From NCBI GenBank assembly GCA_016282015.1, contig JAEEJS010000004.1, positions 1 to 64,000 of the forward strand: a stretch of DNA of 64,000 nt, written 5' to 3'. A program made the translations under genes and the position numbers. The notes under the pieces were generated by a model, which was not told the origin of the DNA, searched no databases, and saw nothing but the letters and a program-made list of their open reading frames with translations. This document shows positions 8,137-15,851 of the stretch, piece by piece. Numbering within the stretch: the first letter of the stretch is position 1; the number at the start of each line of letters is the position of its first letter. Source of the stretch: Bacteroidales bacterium. GTDB taxonomy: Bacteria > Bacteroidota > Bacteroidia > Bacteroidales > F082.

Positions 8137-10659
8137 TTAGAACTCAACAACAAGTTTCAAATTTATCTGACGGTTGGTAAGATAATTAGGCACGGCATAC
8201 TGCACATTGTATACATCGGTCACCCACATATAGGAACTCACGTTGTTCACCCCCAAAAGGTTGAATATCTCAAGACTAAGCCAGCAGTTTTCTATGTATC
8301 TGAGAGGATTTCTCGGGTTACGGAAGGAGGTCTTCTCCCCTATCAGCTGTTTGCTGAATCCTATATCCACACGGCGGTAAGACGGCATGCGGAACTTCTG
8401 CTGGTAACGCTCCGACTCAGGCGCTCCGAACGGCAAACCCGTGCCGAAAATGAGCTTCAGATTCACCTTGAACGAAGGTATGAACGGGATGTAATCCTGG
8501 AAAAATATTGCAAAGTTGATGCGCTGGTCGGACGGACGGGGTATGCCCGAGATGATGGTGTCGTGGTCGTAGTCGGCTCCGTTGTTGATGTCAGTCTGCG
8601 ACAGTATCTGTCCGTCGGAGTTTATGTAATACTTGATGTTTTCAGCTGTCTTCATCACTGAGACCGAAGCCCAGCTCTCTATTCCCTTCACAAACTCTCC
8701 GTTGACCTTTAAGTCTATACCGGTGGCGTAGCCTGTGGCTTTCTGGTCGGCATAATACCTGATGCGGATGTTGTCAACTTCGTATGGGATGATGTCTTTC
8801 AAATACTTGTAGTATATCTCTGATGTCAGCACAAAGGGGCGATCCCAGGCCGTAAACCTGTATTCGTGGCCAAGCACCACCTGATATGATTTCTGCACCA
8901 AGGCATCGTCTTTGCTCACCAGACTGCCGTCAAACATACGCAGTTCGCGATAGAAAGGCGGCTGCACGTAAACGCCTCCCGACAGGCGGAAGGTCATGTT
9001 GGGATATTTCTGCGGCTTAAAGGCTATGCCTGCACGAGGGCTGACGTTAACCGAGCTGTTGTAACCCCAATAGTTGAGGCGAAGTCCTGCCGTCAGCACC
9101 CATATATTGCCTTTCTCGTTCTCAAACTGCCAAGAGTTCTGCAAGTAGCCGTCGAGGCAGTTGACATTAAGCTCGTTGTGGCCTTTGGACACATTCTTCA
9201 GCTCCAGAGGGGTCTGCATGGGGTTGTTGGGATTGAGAATCGAGTCTATAGTGTGAGGCTGGGTGTAGCCTGCCGAGTCGACCATATCCCACTCGTTGAT
9301 GAAGTCGTCGAAATACTGATGCTGGTAGCGCAAGCCCCATTTCAAAGTGTTGTCGTTGTATGTGTAAGCGCCCTTATGGTCGATATTGAACACTCTGGTA
9401 TAGAACGAGTTACGGGCATGCTCAATGTAAGTTCCCACACCCTGGTTGCTTATCACATTGCCATATTCCTCGCTGCCCGGATTAGTCTCCAAAAGACCTA
9501 TCCAATACTGTCCCTGAATGTCGTAGGTCTCCGACTCCACCGCCGAATAGCCCGATGTTATGAGCTTGAGGTTAAGGTCCTCGTTGGGGCTGTAGTTGAA
9601 TGTCACCGCTCCCAGTCCTGTGGTGTAGCGGCTCAGCTCCTGTCCGTCGAAATACACCTTCAGGCGGTAAGAGGCCTGCAGGTTGCCGAAGTCAGTCTCG
9701 CGGGTGGTAGGTATCATCAGATAGCTGTTGCGAGAGTAATAACCCAGAGCCGTTATCTCGAAACGTGGTGAAACACTGTATGTTAAAAGTGCCTGAACAT
9801 CAGTGAAATTAGGCTGATAGTTGGCCTTGGTGTCCATGTTGCCGAGCAGATACTTGGTGTTTTTGTATCTGGCTCCAATCAGGTAGCTCATCCTGTTTTT
9901 AAATGCCTGACCTTCGGCATGAGCCTCGGCGCCCAGCATGCTGAGTGCTAACGAGCCTTCCGTCACCGTAGGTTTCTTGTATGAGATGTCAAGCACAGAC
10001 GAAAGCTTGTCGCCATATTCGGTCGAGAATCCGCCGGCCGAGAATTCAATGTTCGACACCAGCCTGGAGTTGATAAAGCTCAGTCCCTCCTGCTGGCCCG
10101 AGCCAACCAGGAAAGGCTTGTAAATCTCTATTCCGTTAACGTAGATGAGGTTCTCGTCGAAGTTGCCGCCTCGCACGTTGTACTGCGAGCTGAGCTCGTT
10201 GGTCGAACTCACTCCGGCCAAGGTTTTCACCATGTCTTCCACTCCGCCGGCTCCCGCTGAAGGCAGCAGCACGGCCTCTCTGGCGTCGAGCTTGGTGATG
10301 GTAGAGCTGTTGATGGCCTGGTCGTGAACAGTAGCCTCCGGAAGCATGGTCGACGAGGTCTTCATCACCACGTCGTTCTTGCGGCGCTCGTCGGGCTTCA
10401 GCCTCAGCTGCAGCTTTTCGTCCTCAAAGCCCACGAAGGAATACACTATATTAATTAATGTGTCGGCCGGAAGCGTCAGTCGGTAACTGCCGTGATTGTC
10501 CGAAACGACGCCATGAGGGGTGCCCTGCACCGCCACATTCACAAATTCCAAGGCTTTGCCGTCTTCGCTGACGATTTTTCCATACAGCACGCCATCCTTC
10601 TTCTGCCCGAAGGCAAAAGCCGGAAGAAGCAGCAATATGAAGATAATCAGCCTTTTCAT
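8137..10659 (-). CDS. TonB-dependent outer-membrane receptor
   Basis: 840 residues from the ATG at 10659. Signal peptide MKRLIIFILLLLPAFAFGQ (1-19), a carboxypeptidase-regulatory-like beta domain (about 20-105, with GKIVSEDGKALEFVNV), then a TonB plug (about 120-230, with YNVRGGNFDENLIYVNG and FSTEYGDKLSSVLDI), and a 22-strand-type barrel ending in Phe (LKLVVEF). TonB receptors import siderophores, glycans or vitamins; no SusD partner is adjacent, so the substrate is unknown. An ATG 39 bases upstream is possible, but it would put a polar extension in front of a perfect signal peptide. Terminal residues and length are normal. Confidence 0.93.
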   Translation of the reverse strand: MKRLIIFILLLLPAFAFGQKKDGVLYGKIVSEDGKALEFVNVAVQGTPHGVVSDNHGSYRLTLPADTLINIVYSFVGFEDEKLQLRLKPDERRKNDVVMKTSSTMLPEATVHDQAINSSTITKLDAREAVLLPSAGAGGVEDMVKTLAGVSSTNELSSQYNVRGGNFDENLIYVNGIEIYKPFLVGSGQQEGLSFINSRLVSNIEFSAGGFSTEYGDKLSSVLDISYKKPTVTEGSLALSMLGAEAHAEGQAFKNRMSYLIGARYKNTKYLLGNMDTKANYQPNFTDVQALLTYSVSPRFEITALGYYSRNSYLMIPTTRETDFGNLQASYRLKVYFDGQELSRYTTGLGAVTFNYSPNEDLNLKLITSGYSAVESETYDIQGQYWIGLLETNPGSEEYGNVISNQGVGTYIEHARNSFYTRVFNIDHKGAYTYNDNTLKWGLRYQHQYFDDFINEWDMVDSAGYTQPHTIDSILNPNNPMQTPLELKNVSKGHNELNVNCLDGYLQNSWQFENEKGNIWVLTAGLRLNYWGYNSSVNVSPRAGIAFKPQKYPNMTFRLSGGVYVQPPFYRELRMFDGSLVSKDDALVQKSYQVVLGHEYRFTAWDRPFVLTSEIYYKYLKDIIPYEVDNIRIRYYADQKATGYATGIDLKVNGEFVKGIESWASVSVMKTAENIKYYINSDGQILSQTDINNGADYDHDTIISGIPRPSDQRINFAIFFQDYIPFIPSFKVNLKLIFGTGLPFGAPESERYQQKFRMPSYRRVDIGFSKQLIGEKTSFRNPRNPLRYIENCWLSLEIFNLLGVNNVSSYMWVTDVYNVQYAVPNYLTNRQINLKLVVEF

Positions 10660-10694
10660 ATCATTTAATAACGCCGTTTCAAGTGCTTTATTAC

Positions 10695-10725
10695 ACAAAA
10701 AAAGCCGCCTTAAGCAGACGGCTTC
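10695..10725 (-). terminator. terminator after rpmB
   Basis: AAGCCG (10702-10707) pairs with CGGCTT (10719-10724). On the minus strand a run of seven Ts follows. It lies just past the rpmB stop and overlaps the region upstream of the TonB receptor. Confidence 0.7.
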
Positions 10726-10744
10726 TTTTTAAAATAGTCATATC

Positions 10745-10987
10745 TTACCAGCGGTTCAGATTGCCATCCTTCGCTGCGTCGACCATTGCCTGATAAACGC
10801 CTTTCTTGTCGATGGTGCGCAGACCTGCTGCAGAGACCTTCAAAACTACCCATTCATCCCACTCTGGAACGTAGAACCTCTTGATCTTCAAGTTTGGTGA
10901 AAACGTTCTCTTGGTCTTCTTGTTAGAGTGTGAAACGTTGTTTCCACTGATGACTTTCTTTCCTGTGATTTGACAAATCCTTGACAT
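10745..10987 (-). CDS. rpmB: 50S ribosomal protein L28
   Basis: 80 residues matching bacterial L28 from end to end: MSRICQITGKKVISGNNVSHSN, then TKRTFSPNL and the ribosomal core KVSAAGLRTIDKKG. It binds 23S rRNA in the large subunit. In many Bacteroidales rpmB is followed by rpmG (L33) and a small DUF4295 gene. Here the gene is alone: a terminator lies 20 bases past its stop and the TonB receptor comes next. A -7 TAATTTTG box is present at 11042-11035. Confidence 0.97.
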   Translation of the reverse strand: MSRICQITGKKVISGNNVSHSNKKTKRTFSPNLKIKRFYVPEWDEWVVLKVSAAGLRTIDKKGVYQAMVDAAKDGNLNRW

Positions 10988-11034
10988 CTTCTCTAATATT
11001 TTATTTGTTTCTTTTTACTTTTCAAAACGGAGTG

Positions 11035-11042
11035 CAAAATTA
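11035..11042 (-). promoter_or_regulatory. -7 element of rpmB
   Basis: The plus strand reads CAAAATTA, TAATTTTG on the minus strand, an exact TAnnTTTG match 48 bases upstream of the rpmB ATG. The expected -33 position is poorly conserved. Confidence 0.5.
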
Positions 11043-11097
11043 CAACTTTTTTCAATACGAAAAACTTTTTTTTGAAAAAAATTAATGACAGCATACT

Positions 11098-11123
11098 TTT
11101 GACTTAGTTTTTTTTTATTTTTG
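11098..11123 (+). promoter_or_regulatory. promoter of the aminotransferase gene
   Basis: TATTTTTG at 11116-11123 matches the Bacteroidetes -7 box 21 bases before the ATG. A TTTG at 11098-11101 could serve as -33, but the 14-base spacing is short. Confidence 0.5.
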
Positions 11124-11143
11124 CGCTTTAAAAATTTTAAACT

Positions 11144-12265
11144 ATGAAAATTCCAATGGTTGACCTAGTCGGTCAATACAACAAAATCAAACCTGAGGTG
11201 GACTCAGCCATCCAGCAGATTCTCTCAACAGCCGGCTTCATCGGCGGTCCTTTCGTACAGAAATTCCAAGAAGATTTACAGCAATATCTCAATGTTAAGC
11301 ATGTGATTCCTTGTGCCAACGGTACCGATGCCCTGCAGGTTGCCCTTATGGGTCTCGGCCTGAAGCCAGGCGATGAGGTCATCACCCCTTCGTTCACTTT
11401 CATCGCTACTGCCGAGGTTGTGGCTTTGCTGCGTCTCACTCCAGTGGTGGTGGATGTCGACAAAGAGACATATTGCATGGACCCGGCTGCCGTGGAGCGT
11501 GCCATCACACCTCACACCAAAGCCATAGTGCCTGTGCACCTGTTCGGTCAGTGCGCCAACATGGATGCCATCATGGACATAGCCAAGCGTCACAACCTGT
11601 ATGTGGTTGAAGACAACGCCCAGGCTATAGGCGCCAACTACACCTTCAAGGATGGCACAGTGAAGAAATCTGGCACCATAGGCCACATCGGCTGCACCTC
11701 CTTCTTCCCTTCGAAGAACCTCGGTTGCTACGGTGACGGCGGCGCCATCTTCACCAACGACGACAATCTGGCCAACATGATGCGCATTGTGGTCAACCAC
11801 GGTATGCAGACCCGTTATTACCACGACTACGTGGGTGTCAACTCCCGTCTGGACGCCATTCAGGCAGCAGTGCTCGACATCAAGTTGAAACACCTCGACG
11901 AATATATCGCAGCCCGTCAGTATGCGGCAGCTTATTACGAGAAGGCCTTCTCGAAGACCGACAAGATTATCACTCCTAAGACCGCTCCTTTCACCAACCA
12001 CGTCTATCATCAGTATGTGGTGGTGTTGAACGGCTTGGACCGCGCCAAAGTGATGGAGCACCTGCAGTCGAAAGGCATAGCCTGCGCCATCTACTACCCT
12101 GTGGCTCTGCACATGCAGAAGGCTTACGCCGACCCGCGCTACAAGAAGGGCGACTTCCCGGTTTGCGAGTACCTCTGCGACCACGTCCTGGCACTCCCAA
12201 TCCACACCGAGTTCACCGACGAACAGCTCAAATACGTCACCGACGCAGTGCTGGAGATGTGCTAA
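11144..12265 (+). CDS. DegT/DnrJ/EryC1/StrS-family sugar aminotransferase
   Basis: 373 residues. PLP-dependent enzymes of this family transfer an amino group to a nucleotide-linked keto-sugar, usually for O-antigen, capsule or glycoprotein glycans. Visible: the substrate/PLP loop ANGTDALQVAL (58-68), the Asp-containing VVEDNAQAIGA (154-164), and the Schiff-base lysine Lys191 in SFFPSKNLGCYGDGG. The sequence is closest in feel to WbpE/WlbC-type enzymes (UDP-3-keto-glucuronate aminotransferases). No other sugar-nucleotide gene is nearby, so the exact sugar is not settled. It is a single-gene unit between its own promoter and terminator. Confidence 0.92.
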   Translation: MKIPMVDLVGQYNKIKPEVDSAIQQILSTAGFIGGPFVQKFQEDLQQYLNVKHVIPCANGTDALQVALMGLGLKPGDEVITPSFTFIATAEVVALLRLTPVVVDVDKETYCMDPAAVERAITPHTKAIVPVHLFGQCANMDAIMDIAKRHNLYVVEDNAQAIGANYTFKDGTVKKSGTIGHIGCTSFFPSKNLGCYGDGGAIFTNDDNLANMMRIVVNHGMQTRYYHDYVGVNSRLDAIQAAVLDIKLKHLDEYIAARQYAAAYYEKAFSKTDKIITPKTAPFTNHVYHQYVVVLNGLDRAKVMEHLQSKGIACAIYYPVALHMQKAYADPRYKKGDFPVCEYLCDHVLALPIHTEFTDEQLKYVTDAVLEMC

Positions 12266-12292
12266 GCAATATATATACAATAAAAAAAGTAG

Positions 12293-12327
12293 AGACGCCA
12301 CATTGAAGTGACGTCTTTTTTTGTTTT
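12293..12327 (+). terminator. terminator after the aminotransferase gene
   Basis: AGACGCCAC and GTGACGTCT pair with one mismatch around a 6-base loop (12293-12316), followed by a run of Ts. Confidence 0.8.
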
Positions 12328-12338
12328 TTAGACATTAT

Positions 12339-12759
12339 TTACAAGATTGACAGGATGATTTCTTTCTCTAGTCCCATTTTAGAAAAAGCGAAAACACTAT
12401 TCCCTAAATCTTTAATTGAGGCACCAATGTGATAAACATCATCATCGATGTTTGGATTTCACGCGATAACCAACTGATATTATCACATCGAGATTATATA
12501 TCTTTGTTTTATAAGGCCTTCCGTCCGCAGCAGTTAGTAAGGATTCCTTCCATACTGATATTTTCTCCAACTCACCTTCTCTAAACAGATTGCCAATATG
12601 TATAGTGATATTGTTTCTCGTTGTCTCAAACAAAATAGCCATCTGATATTGTGTTAGCCACACTGCTTCTTCATACAATTGGACTTCAAGCTGTATAGTT
12701 CCATCTTCTGGCAATAAAAAAGACGGATTCTTTCTGTTTTTTATGTAATTCGATGATAT
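12339..12759 (-). pseudogene. decayed RhuM-type gene joined to a foreign C-terminal tail
   Basis: From 12759 down to 12442 one frame reads like the start of a RhuM-family protein: an opening IKNRKNPSFLLPEDG, then QLEVQLYEEAVWLTQYQMA, NNITIHIGNLFREGELEK, DGRPYKTKIYNLDVI and SVGYRVKS. It has no ATG and an in-frame TGA just upstream, and it stops right after VKSK. In the +1 frame the same stretch continues IDDDVYHIGASIKDLG, then FAFSKMGLEKEIILSIL and a TAA at 12341-12339. That resembles the C-terminal tail of phospholipase-D-fold or ORF6N-type proteins with an HDRF motif. A deletion has apparently joined two gene parts out of frame. Non-functional as it stands. Confidence 0.75.
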
Positions 12760-12836
12760 TCAATGGAGTAGGTATAGGGCAAACTTGGTTTAATTTACGT
12801 TCTCACTATATGAGTCACTGTTTTTAAATATACAAT

Positions 12837-14024
12837 TTAGTCTATATTCTTATACTTATATATTATCTTGCCTTTATTGTTTATATAAATAACCCAATTA
12901 TTCCCTTTGTCATCTTTATTTTTTACGCAAGCAATTCCGTTATTATCAAAATAAGATATTAGATAATCAAATTGAATATTATCCATTATTTTTCCGTTTT
13001 TGTCAATAAAAACACTTTTCCCTGACTTTGATATCGTAGAATAACCATTATAAAAACCCGTGTAAAAATCATCAGAACAATTATCTGATAGTTTTATTAC
13101 CAGATCACCTTTATTATTAAAAAATCCATCTTCTCTTTTATAAGCATCACCAATCTTTCCATATGCTAGACCTTCTGAGAAGTCATGCGCGAAAAGTACA
13201 CTTTCTATTATTTTCTTTCCTGTCTTATCAATATAATCATAATAACAAATAGTCTTGGATTCATGGTATGCAACGCGAGCCAAACCTTCTGAGAAATTAT
13301 TGACAACATCATACTGAGGTTCTATTACAATTTTTCCGGTCTTGTCAATATAACCCCATTCATCATCAATTTTAACGGCAGCCAATCCTTCTGAAAAAGA
13401 CCTTGCGATCTCAAATTTAGGCTCTATGACAATTTTACCATTTTTGTCAATGAAACCCCAACTGCCATCTATTTTAACAGCAGCCAATCCTTCTGAAAAT
13501 TCATTTGCATTTTCAAATTGTGGTCTTATTACTATTTTACCAGTTATGTCAAAATAGCCATATTTGTTATCAATCTCAATTGTAGCTAATCCTTCATGAA
13601 AACGAAAGAATTGATTAAAGAAGGTCCAATCAAAATCAATTGTATAATTATTAAGTAATCGTCCTGTTTTATCAATTATGCCAACCTTTTCACTATCTTT
13701 TGCAACAAAAGCCACTCCTTCTCTAAAAGCAGATCCAAATTCAAATTGTGGTGTTATTACAACTTTCCCTGTAATATCAATGTAGCCCATTTCACCTACA
13801 GCAGCCAAGCCTTCTGAAAAATCATCAGCATATTCGAATTGTGGCTTAATGACAATTTTTCCTGTTTTGTCAATGTAGCCATATAGTCCTGCTTCGTCTT
13901 TAATCAGATAGAGACCATCATTATCTTGCGCAGTACAACTGATGCTAATTAACATCATTACGATAACTGCAAACCACAGCATAATGTGCTTCTTCTGTGG
14001 CTTTATTAAAATTCTTTTTAACAT
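12837..14024 (-). CDS. WG-repeat exported protein
   Basis: 395 residues. An N-terminal hydrophobic segment (about 15-29, before SCTAQDN) is a signal peptide and possibly a lipoprotein signal with Cys31, though the lipobox is imperfect. The rest consists of WG-type repeats, about eight units built on G-Y/F-I-D-K-T-G-K-I-V-I-x-P-Q-F-E followed by F-S-E-G-L-A-A-V, as in GYIDKTGKIVIKPQFEYADD. The repeats are very similar to each other, suggesting recent internal duplication. WG-repeat proteins form beta-propeller-like binding surfaces of unknown partner. It is the last of ten minus-strand genes in the AT-rich operon, 54 bases after its neighbour. Confidence 0.85.
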   Translation of the reverse strand: MLKRILIKPQKKHIMLWFAVIVMMLISISCTAQDNDGLYLIKDEAGLYGYIDKTGKIVIKPQFEYADDFSEGLAAVGEMGYIDITGKVVITPQFEFGSAFREGVAFVAKDSEKVGIIDKTGRLLNNYTIDFDWTFFNQFFRFHEGLATIEIDNKYGYFDITGKIVIRPQFENANEFSEGLAAVKIDGSWGFIDKNGKIVIEPKFEIARSFSEGLAAVKIDDEWGYIDKTGKIVIEPQYDVVNNFSEGLARVAYHESKTICYYDYIDKTGKKIIESVLFAHDFSEGLAYGKIGDAYKREDGFFNNKGDLVIKLSDNCSDDFYTGFYNGYSTISKSGKSVFIDKNGKIMDNIQFDYLISYFDNNGIACVKNKDDKGNNWVIYINNKGKIIYKYKNID

Positions 14025-14078
14025 GGTTTTTAATATTTAATTGGTAAGAATCGTTCGATAATTAATTACTATTTGCTT

Positions 14079-14750
14079 TCAGCATGAACACATGTCGTAT
14101 TTCAGATTTGTGTCTGTTGGTATATAATACACTGTTGCAAGGACATACGAAGTCACTTTCGCGGCTTTTTCAAAATCGTCACCAAAGTATGCCATAAACT
14201 GATTGTTTTCTTCATTCATGTCGAATTCGTCCTTATAGAAACAGTTTTTAAAGCGCTCCGCCACATTTTTATCAAACATCGGATAAAAATGAAGAGTAAC
14301 ATTGTGCTTCTCACCTTTTTCGCGGTCGGGCCAGTCGATTATCTGCATTATGGTTTCGCCATGGTATTCAACATTAATCATAGCATCGCCATGAGTATAG
14401 TCAAAGTCGTCTTTAAAATGGAGTTTCATTATTTCAAGCATATTTTTAAATATAAAACCAGAGTAAGGGTCAACAAACACCGGTGTAGTCGGCAACGACC
14501 ATTTCGCTTGATTGTTTGAAACATTTGACGCATTCGCATTTGATTGCGTTTTTGCCAGTTTCGACTGATAATTTTTAATTGCTATCAGAATTATCAGTGA
14601 CATGACAAATAAAATGACGCTTAATATTAGCAGTTCGACATTGTCAATTAACGAACCGATTAAGATTCCTGTTCCCCAAGCCAGCAGATTGAGCCATAGA
14701 GGCCACAAGGAAGATTTTTTTTGATTTTGAGACGTGTTTAGATTATCCAT
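14079..14750 (-). CDS. two-helix membrane protein, unknown
   Basis: 223 residues. A short polar N-terminus is followed by two adjacent membrane segments (about 16-34 and 38-60), then an Asn/Gln-rich linker (about 68-85), and a folded soluble domain (about 86-223, from TPVFVDPYSGFIFKNMLEIM) that ends Cys-Ser-Cys. The helical hairpin places the C-terminal domain on the same side as the N-terminus, probably cytoplasmic. No family is recognised. It lies 25 bases after the preceding gene of the operon. Confidence 0.7.
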   Translation of the reverse strand: MDNLNTSQNQKKSSLWPLWLNLLAWGTGILIGSLIDNVELLILSVILFVMSLIILIAIKNYQSKLAKTQSNANASNVSNNQAKWSLPTTPVFVDPYSGFIFKNMLEIMKLHFKDDFDYTHGDAMINVEYHGETIMQIIDWPDREKGEKHNVTLHFYPMFDKNVAERFKNCFYKDEFDMNEENNQFMAYFGDDFEKAAKVTSYVLATVYYIPTDTNLKYDMCSC

Positions 14751-14775
14751 GGTTGTAAAACTTATTGTGTTTTTA

Positions 14776-15843
14776 TTAGTAGTTGTTTGCTTCAGAGCCT
14801 TTATTTAACAATATTCCGTTCAACATGGTTGAAATATACCTCGAGAAAGCCTCGTCTTGTGAATAAAATCCGATTTCATCAGACGAGTATTTGCTCGGGA
14901 ATGCCAGCACTGCCTTGGCGCCTGTCGTATGACCATATTTGACCATCCAACAACTCATGGTGAGGTACTCGTTTAATGGAACAAGTTTTATTCCACGTTT
15001 TTCGTAATATTCTGCAATTACCATACTTATTTCGCGATTCATGTTTTCGAAATCGGCAAAAGTGATTTTATTCAAATCTTTCTTAAGGTATTTTTCTTTG
15101 AGTTTTTGAATGTCTTTGCACATGTCTTTAGCCACACCAGCGCCTTGTGTTGTTTCGTTCTCTCCAAAATTGATTAGTGCTGTGCTTAAATATCCGTTTT
15201 CGCCGTTAATGCTTTCTTCAAACTTTTTATAGTCTTTTTTAATGGTGGCTTTGAAATATTTGTCACATAACTCATATTCAGCAGCCCATATTTTTTGAAG
15301 TTTGTTATCACCTTTTATTGTTCTTATAATAGTGTCACATTCCTTGTTCATCATAGCAATGTTATCACTGCTTATATGCTCATTTTTTATCATATTGTGG
15401 AAAATGTCCATTGCCACGGGTACATTTCTTTGCTCAAAACTGTAATATGCAACGGTTACGGCACCTTTCTGCATGGCGTGATCAAACAGCTTCTTGTTCA
15501 TTTCGTAGAACTCTTTTGGTTTGCTCTTAAAACCATAATAGAGCACGTCTTCCATAATCACTATGGTGTCAGTTTTGTTGATATTATTAAACAATTCCCT
15601 GATTTCTTTGATATATCCGGGGAAAATACCCAATGAACGGGTTGACAGACTTTGTTCAATCTCGTCAAGTTTTGCAATTGATTCGTCCAATTGTTTTTGC
15701 TGCATGACGTTTTCATACCGGTCGAATGCAAAGCAAACCAAGGCAAAAATCAAGGCTACTGCTGCAGATTTGAGAAATGTGCTTACGTAGCCCACCATTT
15801 TGTGGGGTTTTGATTCTTGAGGGGTGTTTGTGGTGTTTTCCAT
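14776..15843 (-). CDS. single-pass membrane protein with helical domain, unknown
   Basis: 355 residues from the ATG at 15843. A start 45 bases further upstream would run 37 bases into the previous gene; the chosen one leaves an 8-base gap. Residues about 21-40 (FLKSAAVALIFALVCFAF) form one membrane segment. A coiled-coil stretch follows (NVMQQKQLDESIAKLDEIEQ), then a long alpha-helical region rich in Lys and Glu. The large domain is probably extracytoplasmic. No named family. Neighbours suggest an envelope role. Confidence 0.7.
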   Translation of the reverse strand: MENTTNTPQESKPHKMVGYVSTFLKSAAVALIFALVCFAFDRYENVMQQKQLDESIAKLDEIEQSLSTRSLGIFPGYIKEIRELFNNINKTDTIVIMEDVLYYGFKSKPKEFYEMNKKLFDHAMQKGAVTVAYYSFEQRNVPVAMDIFHNMIKNEHISSDNIAMMNKECDTIIRTIKGDNKLQKIWAAEYELCDKYFKATIKKDYKKFEESINGENGYLSTALINFGENETTQGAGVAKDMCKDIQKLKEKYLKKDLNKITFADFENMNREISMVIAEYYEKRGIKLVPLNEYLTMSCWMVKYGHTTGAKAVLAFPSKYSSDEIGFYSQDEAFSRYISTMLNGILLNKGSEANNY

Positions 15844-15851
15844 ATAATTAT

